Shown piece by piece: positions 1-5,300 of a DNA stretch of 7,365 bases. This DNA comes from Microcaldota archaeon. GTDB taxonomy: Archaea; Micrarchaeota; Micrarchaeia; Micrarchaeales; Micrarchaeaceae. The stretch lies in NCBI GenBank assembly GCA_021828345.1, contig JAJZJI010000056.1, forward strand, positions 1 through 7,365, written 5' to 3'. The position numbers and the translations under genes were made by a program. Each line of letters opens with the position of its first letter. Positions within the stretch are counted from its first letter, which is position 1. The notes beneath the pieces are model-generated. The model searched no databases. It was not told the origin of the DNA and saw only the letters and a list, made by a program, of their open reading frames with translations.

Positions 1-36
1 TAAAATGCGTTCAGAATAAGGATCGTAAGCAATCTT

Positions 37-322
37 TCACCGCTAATTAGGGCATTTTTAGGTGATTTCCTCTTCCAATATGGGGATAAAAACCTTAATC
101 TGCGCAGGTAAAAGTCGATTTGGCGAATCGAGTTAGGTTAAAAGGTTAGATACCTCGCTACTCAAAGTGGCGAGATTAAGTTAGGAAGGATATACTCAGT
201 AGATGAGGTACTGTTGTCTATGAGAAATTTGAAATGTAAGGTATATAACAATGAGACTCTGACTAACGAGATAATGAAAGAACAGCAAAAATGATTGAGA
301 AATTAGGTGCATTAGTGCCTAA
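37..322 (+). ncRNA. Candidate structured RNA (unidentified)
   Basis: No gene fits here, but compact hairpins occur: 37-41+44-46 with 58-65 (8 pairs, 2-base bulge); 115-120 with 126-131 (6 pairs); 154-161 with 167-174 (8 pairs, one G-U); 198-202 with 210-214 (5 pairs); and 303-310 with 315-322 (8 pairs, two G-U). A longer helix, CTTAAT (94-99) with ATTAAG (175-180), could close over the second and third. The G-U pairs form only in a plus-strand transcript. It does not match the signature motifs I know for tRNA, rRNA, SRP RNA or RNase P RNA. A TnpB-associated RNA at the end of a mobile element is one option; chance pairing in AT-rich DNA is another. Confidence 0.5.
131..197 (+). repeat. Imperfect direct repeat, about 48-base period
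   Basis: The elements AGTTAGG, AGG and ATAC-CTC recur in the same order at 131-156 and at 179-197 (AGTTAGG, AGG, ATACTC). The second copy is shorter by several bases. The strong hairpin at 154-174 sits between them. It may be a decayed duplication or part of an RNA fold. Confidence 0.5.
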
Positions 323-330
323 AAATATGG

Positions 331-372
331 GAATTTAAAAAGTTATAATAACTTAAATCGATTTAAATATTC
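331..372 (-). terminator. Nested palindrome, likely terminator of the small membrane protein gene
   Basis: A perfect 14-base palindrome (TTAAATCGATTTAA, 353-366) overlaps a second inverted repeat (AAGTTATAATAACTT, 340-354). An outer imperfect pair, GAATTTAAA (331-339) with TTTAAATATTC (362-372), encloses both. On the minus strand the 340-354 hairpin runs into five T (337-341), starting 35 bases after the gene's stop. That suits termination of a minus-strand transcript. A protein-binding site or element end is possible instead. Confidence 0.5.
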
Positions 373-388
373 TAAATGACTCATATAA

Positions 389-952
389 TTACTTAAAATT
401 TTTTTCCTTAGATTTTTCTGCATTGTTAATATTTACAATATCGCTAATAGTTCTTTTAAATCTTTTGATACATTCTTCATTATCTACTGATAATGGGGCA
501 GTTTTCAAAAAATTCTTAGTATGATTGATTTCATACAATATCAATTTTTTTTCATTTGGAATTAATTTTAGATTATTTAGATCAGATTGCAGTACGCTTA
601 AACCATCACATAATTTTGTTCTAACTTCTGTTTCATTTAATGAATTTACTAATTTTCGATCTTCAATTTCTTGAAATTTTTTATGAATATACGTATATAT
701 CTGCACATAAAAACCAAGAACTATTATTCCACCACCAACAATTGCTTTAAAAATATTAACGATAAGATATTCTTTGTATGGTTTATCACTTGTGCTTCTT
801 TCTCTTGGTTTGTCATGGTCTACTTGATTAGCATAATTTCTTCTTTCTTCATACATTTGATGCATTTCCTCTAAGGCTAATCTACGTGTTTCTTGAGACC
901 AACTTTCTTTATTATCCCAACCACCTTCATTATTATCTGAAAATGACATCAA
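389..952 (-). CDS. Small single-pass membrane protein of unknown function (186-187 aa)
   Basis: Not recognised. The protein has a charged, Asn/Glu/Arg-rich N-terminal part (1-60), one membrane helix (about 62-88, with IVGGGIIVLGFYVQIY at 71-86) and a helical, Lys/Glu/Asn-rich C-terminal part of about 100 residues that may form a short coiled coil near 90-150. It has two Cys (115, 161) and no catalytic motif. The longest frame begins with TTG at 952, but the ATG directly after it, at 949, is the more likely start. No Shine-Dalgarno site precedes either codon. It lies 102 bases after the basic membrane protein gene, beyond a T-rich terminator and with its own TATA-like boxes, so it is probably a separate unit. 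It is more AT-rich than the two-gene operon (13 G or C in the 60 bases at 421-480), which could reflect a different origin. The long frame, membrane helix and terminator-like 3' end support a real gene. Confidence 0.5.
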   Translation of the reverse strand: MMSFSDNNEGGWDNKESWSQETRRLALEEMHQMYEERRNYANQVDHDKPRERSTSDKPYKEYLIVNIFKAIVGGGIIVLGFYVQIYTYIHKKFQEIEDRKLVNSLNETEVRTKLCDGLSVLQSDLNNLKLIPNEKKLILYEINHTKNFLKTAPLSVDNEECIKRFKRTISDIVNINNAEKSKEKNFK

Positions 953-966
953 ACCAACAATCTATT

Positions 967-974
967 TTTTATAA
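967..974 (-). promoter_or_regulatory. TATA-like box upstream of the small membrane protein
   Basis: The minus strand reads TTATAAAA here, 18-25 bases before the ATG at 949. It fits an archaeal box A, but it is slightly close for a leaderless transcript beginning at that ATG. Another TATA-rich stretch at about 1008-1019 could instead give a leader of roughly 40 bases. The spacer is AT-rich throughout, so chance matches are easy. Confidence 0.5.
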
Positions 975-1030
975 CCGTTCAATTATCTATATTTTTCTAT
1001 AAACCAAAATATATATACCTATATATGTTT

Positions 1031-1040
1031 TTAAAAAATT
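1031..1040 (-). terminator. Oligo-T terminator of the two-gene envelope operon
   Basis: On the minus strand a run of six T (complement of A at 1033-1038) lies about 16 bases after the stop of the basic membrane protein gene. Archaeal transcription often ends at such U-tracts without a hairpin. A lone T6 in AT-rich DNA is weak evidence, but the position is apt. Confidence 0.5.
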
Positions 1041-1054
1041 AGCCATTGTATATG

Positions 1055-2368
1055 TTATCTCGTATCTGAATTGTTGTCCTCTAATTTTGCCTTATTCTCC
1101 TCTCTTTGGGCTTCCTGTTGTCCTCTGGCTGCATTGTCGCTCTCCGTTCTTTGCGATTCGTTTTCCGAACTATTGCTTGTATTATCATCATTTTCATTAT
1201 ACTCTAAGTTTTTATTTTTCTTTTTACGAGCATAATTCTTTGCGCTGAACTGCAATCGCATCATTCCTATTGCCAATTCTTTTCTTGAAGCATTATTGCC
1301 CCTGACCCAATCATAAATGCCCCTATTCATGTATTTCATTTTCTTTTTTAATTCATTATATTCGGCATCTGATGCCGCCAAAGCGGCTGAGGGTGCGATT
1401 AGTGGTGTATTAACTCTATTTTCCCTTAAAATTTTATCAAAAACTTGATTCATCTTCCTTTTCATACCCTCTCTTCTATTTGCAAAATATCCTGGTATTG
1501 GGTTTGCTTCTCCTCTGTCTGCAATATTGGATCCTGGAGGTGCTAGAACGTTGGTATTTATCTTCCTATTTACTCTATTGGCTCTACTGTTCCATCTCTT
1601 ATGCATATATTTTAACATATTTGCAGCAGAGTCATATTCGTAAGCTGCAAGGCCAATCGCTGCAAGCGGCAGCGATGCAAGATTTCCATAGTCGTTTCTG
1701 TATCTGCGCGCCGTATTAAATCGTCCATATTTTCTGTAAACATCAAGCTTTGCTTGCTTTATTGCAATATTCGCATTTCTATTTCCGTAACGTGTCCTAA
1801 ACTGCTTAAAATAATAGGCGTTTTCTGCTACGCTTAAGGCAAATTCCTTATCCTTTATTTTATTCATTGTTTTTTCTCCAAAGAAACTTTTGTCTTTTTT
1901 ACTATCAATATAATTTTTCTTGTAATTTGCAAGCGTGCTTTTTTTGCTTTTTATGTCCTCAAGCCTTGTTGCGTATTTCATATATTTTCTGCGCTGCAAT
2001 CCGGTCATGGTGGCCATTCCTGGCGCTGATAAGACGCCGCTTGTATACTGACTCTCAAGTCTTTTTTTAACCTCAGAATTTATCTTATTGCGCTCCTCCT
2101 CTCTTTTTTTCATAGATTTGATAGCATTTTCTCCTGAAATTATTTTATTTCTTTCATGTCTTACTTTATATTCCCCTCCATATTTTCTGTTTAAACCTTT
2201 TAGTCTGCTTTTTGCAATTCCCTGTGAAAAGCCCATTAATGTTCCAAAACCAAGAAGATCAAAAAAACTAGAGCCGCGCGTCAACCCACCAGCAGCTGCA
2301 ATAAGAAGGATAATCAATATTATCGGAACAAGTGAGGATATCGCGCTAAAACTCAATAATATTATCAT
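1055..2368 (-). CDS. Membrane-anchored, strongly basic helical protein of unknown function (437 aa)
   Basis: Not recognised. Residues 1-27 form a hydrophobic helix (LVPIILIILLIAAAGG at 13-28) followed by an Arg and a second weakly hydrophobic stretch at 34-52. Residues 53-385 are dense in Lys and Arg, with helix-forming segments (68-108, 125-175, 185-265, 295-315, 336-385) and two short apolar Ala-rich patches at 229-245 and 322-332. Residues 386-437 switch to a low-complexity, mostly acidic and Asn/Ser/Gln-rich tail. By the positive-inside rule the body should face the cytoplasm. The ATG at 2368 lies 7 bases after the stop of the giant surface protein, and a weak AGGG overlapping that stop may serve as ribosome site, so translation is probably coupled. 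The basic body could bind nucleic acid, acidic lipids or the neighbour's tail; the sequence does not decide. A VirB6/TrbL-type conjugation component was considered, but there are too few membrane helices. Confidence 0.5.
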   Translation of the reverse strand: MIILLSFSAISSLVPIILIILLIAAAGGLTRGSSFFDLLGFGTLMGFSQGIAKSRLKGLNRKYGGEYKVRHERNKIISGENAIKSMKKREEERNKINSEVKKRLESQYTSGVLSAPGMATMTGLQRRKYMKYATRLEDIKSKKSTLANYKKNYIDSKKDKSFFGEKTMNKIKDKEFALSVAENAYYFKQFRTRYGNRNANIAIKQAKLDVYRKYGRFNTARRYRNDYGNLASLPLAAIGLAAYEYDSAANMLKYMHKRWNSRANRVNRKINTNVLAPPGSNIADRGEANPIPGYFANRREGMKRKMNQVFDKILRENRVNTPLIAPSAALAASDAEYNELKKKMKYMNRGIYDWVRGNNASRKELAIGMMRLQFSAKNYARKKKNKNLEYNENDDNTSNSSENESQRTESDNAARGQQEAQREENKAKLEDNNSDTR

Positions 2369-2375
2369 ATAAACC

Positions 2376-5300
2376 CTACTTTCTTTTTTTCATATTAACA
2401 CTGCGATTCACTTCAAGTTTATACGTTACTACTATAATTGCCATTGCTATAATTATCATTAAAGGTAATTCTATATCTCCGAATGCAAGCACGAAATTGC
2501 CCACAGGGAATTCTGATACGCTCTCATTTGGGAAGTAAGTGTAACTATATTCTTCTGATGGGAATCCAATAAGTGAAGGATTTATTGCAGTTCCAAAGGT
2601 CTGCGTATTGGCTAGATTTTGCTGTTCGAATGGCTGGGGCTGTGGGTATGGGGCTCCATAATACTGTGCAATGACTGATCCTTCACCAGTTCCGCATACG
2701 TTAAATTGGTAACTAAATGCCCCTATGCTATTTGTCTGAGTAATGCCTATTAAGCCTAATTGCGAAGTTAACGTTCCAGTTCCATTGGCAAAGTTTGGTA
2801 CACAATATTCGGTATTGCCCTGGGCGGTCACTCCAGTCATAGGCAGCCCATAGCTTCCATAAATGTTGCACTCCTTTAATGAATTAATATAATTTGTGCT
2901 AATTAGGCTATCTGGCTCTGGCGAACACGCATTTATCGAATTATATTGCGTATGGAATGTAACGGTATTATATTGCGGGCTTCCAAAGGATAGAATAGTC
3001 TGCGTAGCGTTCAATGGGTTTGCAAGCGTGCATTGGCTTGGATTATTACCAAATGCGCATAATTGATTATATTGGGCTAATGCCGATAATAATCCGAATG
3101 TCGAGCTGGAATAATAATTTATATTTTTCTGATAATACAAATATATGTTTGATCCTGCTGGCAGAGGGGATGGATTATTATCAAATATATTGGAGTAGTA
3201 ACCAGCAATGCCATTTATGGTAATTGATGTTTCGTTTGGATTGAGTGCATTTACACTTGTGCTATTTTGAATTGTTATCGTAGTTACGTTTCCTATATCC
3301 ATATCTATTGGCGTAAATATATAGTTATTAAATCTATCCACAAATACATATACCAACCTATTATATCCAAGTATATTATTATTTCCGGTTAAATTTAATG
3401 TTAGGTTATAAATGTAATTCTCCTTCTGGAATGTGCTGAATAATTCTGGCAATGATATGTCATTTCCATTAATTGGGCTGTTTGAATATGTTAATTTATT
3501 ATTTCCACTATAATAGCTTGGCAGGAAATATCCTGTTATGCTCTGCTGATTTACAGTAGGTGGGGTTATTGGCACCGCCGTTTCCGTTTCATACGCGGCA
3601 ACTGATTGCACTCCTGTAGGGAGAATGGCTCCTACCTGTACGAATGTATTTAATATATAATTAAAGATATGGCTCTGATTTATTACCTGAGGTATTATGT
3701 TAAATAAATGATTGCCCTGAGGTCCTACACTTTGATTTATATATATCTCTCCAAATAACCTATCTGATAATAGATTATAGCCAAAATTTGGCGTTACAAA
3801 TAATCCTATATCCGATACATTTGGAATATATAATTGCTTTGAGGAGGATATTGATTGCAGATATATCGGCCCTCCCTCAATGCTTTCATTAAGATTGCTT
3901 GATGTTGGAGTTATGCCCTGGTATCCAAATGTTACCGTTGTTTGCGTATTCGGATCGCTTGGGAAGTTATAAATGCATGCTGCGCTTCCTACTGGCGGCG
4001 GATCTCCTTCTGGTTGTCCTGTCAATGTTGATGGGCTCCATTGCTGCTTTAATGTGTATGATATGTTATATGGGACTAAGAAATAGCCCTGTATTGTGCT
4101 ATTTAAATATTCTCGCTGAATGCTGCTTGCAGCCTGTTTTGTTGAGGGGTTCGCCTGTGATAATATACTTTGCTCGCTTGTGGTAAGGCACTGCTGCTTT
4201 CCATAAATTGTTGCACATCCGTTTGATGTTGTGGACTGCGCGTTTGCTGAATTTTGGGCGCTATTTCCCTGTATGTTAGTTGGTATTAAAAGAGATATAA
4301 TATTTGGCAGATTTAAAAAGCGCTGCGGTGATCCCTGTCCCTCTATATATCCTATTGGGCTTGGAATGCCTAAAATCGGGCCTGTTATATTATTAAGCAA
4401 ATTCTGCAGATCTGTTCCGGTACGTGGCTCTACACATGGAGAATCTGGATATGCAGAACTATTCTGGCTTATATAACATATATAAGAGTCATTTTGCATA
4501 TTTTGGACCTTTGTATAATTGAATACATTTAGGTTCAGTACTAATAGCTCCTTCCATGCGCTTTCGGGAAGGCCTCCGCCTGGAATATCATACCCTGTTA
4601 TCGGGAGCACATTTGCCGTTAAATATGCTGTATTATTATAATTTGAGCTCATGGTTATGTTTGTTTCGCCTAAATTGGTGCTAACGCTTGGACCTATTTG
4701 TCCTATATTTGGATTTACATTAAAGACTAATGGACCAATAGGTTGGTATCCATTATTACCTCTAATGCTAGCCTGCGGGTATGTAGATATGCCAGCATGT
4801 ACAGGCAATGTTAGAGGCGTATATGTGCAGCCATTGCTTCCTCCTACGGCGCAATATGTAATGTATTTGTTATTTCCGACAGATATGTTTGCTGATATTA
4901 CCCATCCATATGGCGGGAAATTTATGCCTGATAATTCAGCGCCGCTTGGCGCTGCCCCTGTTGTTGTTCCAAGCAGATCATTAATATTAAATGAGTCTAT
5001 TGGTATCTCTATGCCATTTCCTGAGAATGCGCGTAAAACTAACATCTTTGAATTCTCCACTTGCCCATCGCTTGTTGTAACTGTAAAACTCCAGTTATCT
5101 AGTACATATAAGACGCCATCCGATTCGAATATGGATATTGGATGATGGTATGCCGCTATGTCGTTCACAGCTTTTGATGTATAATATGTCCCTGCAACTG
5201 TGGCGCTTCCATATGGTCCGCCTTTCGCCAAATATGCGGCTATATTTAAATTATTCTGAGGCGTTGAATATGATAATGATATATTTCCTGTGTATGTTAA

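Larger units (their letters stand above)
1..388. other. Left-end region without a convincing gene
   Basis: Stops occur in all frames, and no frame has both a plausible start and good length. Besides the candidate RNA, the direct repeat and the 3' palindrome, there is a 50-codon plus-strand frame at 142-294 with no good start. The tail of an upstream plus-strand gene might reach 17-19 (TAA) or 48-50 (TAG), but too little is visible to support one. Confidence 0.5.

Noticed and set aside
48..120. Minus-strand reading FTCAD-GFYPH resembling the zinc-finger end of TnpB
   Set aside because: The frame is broken by several stops within 70 bases, and the second Cys of the finger is absent. The resemblance is too weak to call a pseudogene.
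141..155. GGTTAGATACC resembling the 16S rRNA ATTAGATACCC motif
   Set aside because: Bases on either side do not continue as rRNA, so the match is short and probably accidental.
94..197. Group I intron core (GGATATACTC resembling element S, with an apparent P3 pairing of 92-96 with 142-146)
   Set aside because: Only about 33 bases would remain for P4-P6, the P7 pairing is poor, and no rRNA exon flanks it.
198..265. C/D-box sRNA (GATGA at 202-206, CTGA near 259)
   Set aside because: The C box lacks the consensus RUGAUGA, and no convincing D' or C' boxes lie between.
200..316. 38-codon minus-strand frame beginning MHLIS
   Set aside because: It is short, lacks a ribosome site and overlaps the hairpin region; it is likely by chance.
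1..388. CRISPR array
   Set aside because: No repeat of constant length recurs with regular spacers; only one imperfect pair of repeats is present.
4651..5145. 164-codon open frame on the plus strand
   Set aside because: It lies wholly antisense to the giant surface protein gene, whose composition leaves few stops on the other strand. It has no ribosome site, and its protein makes no domain sense.
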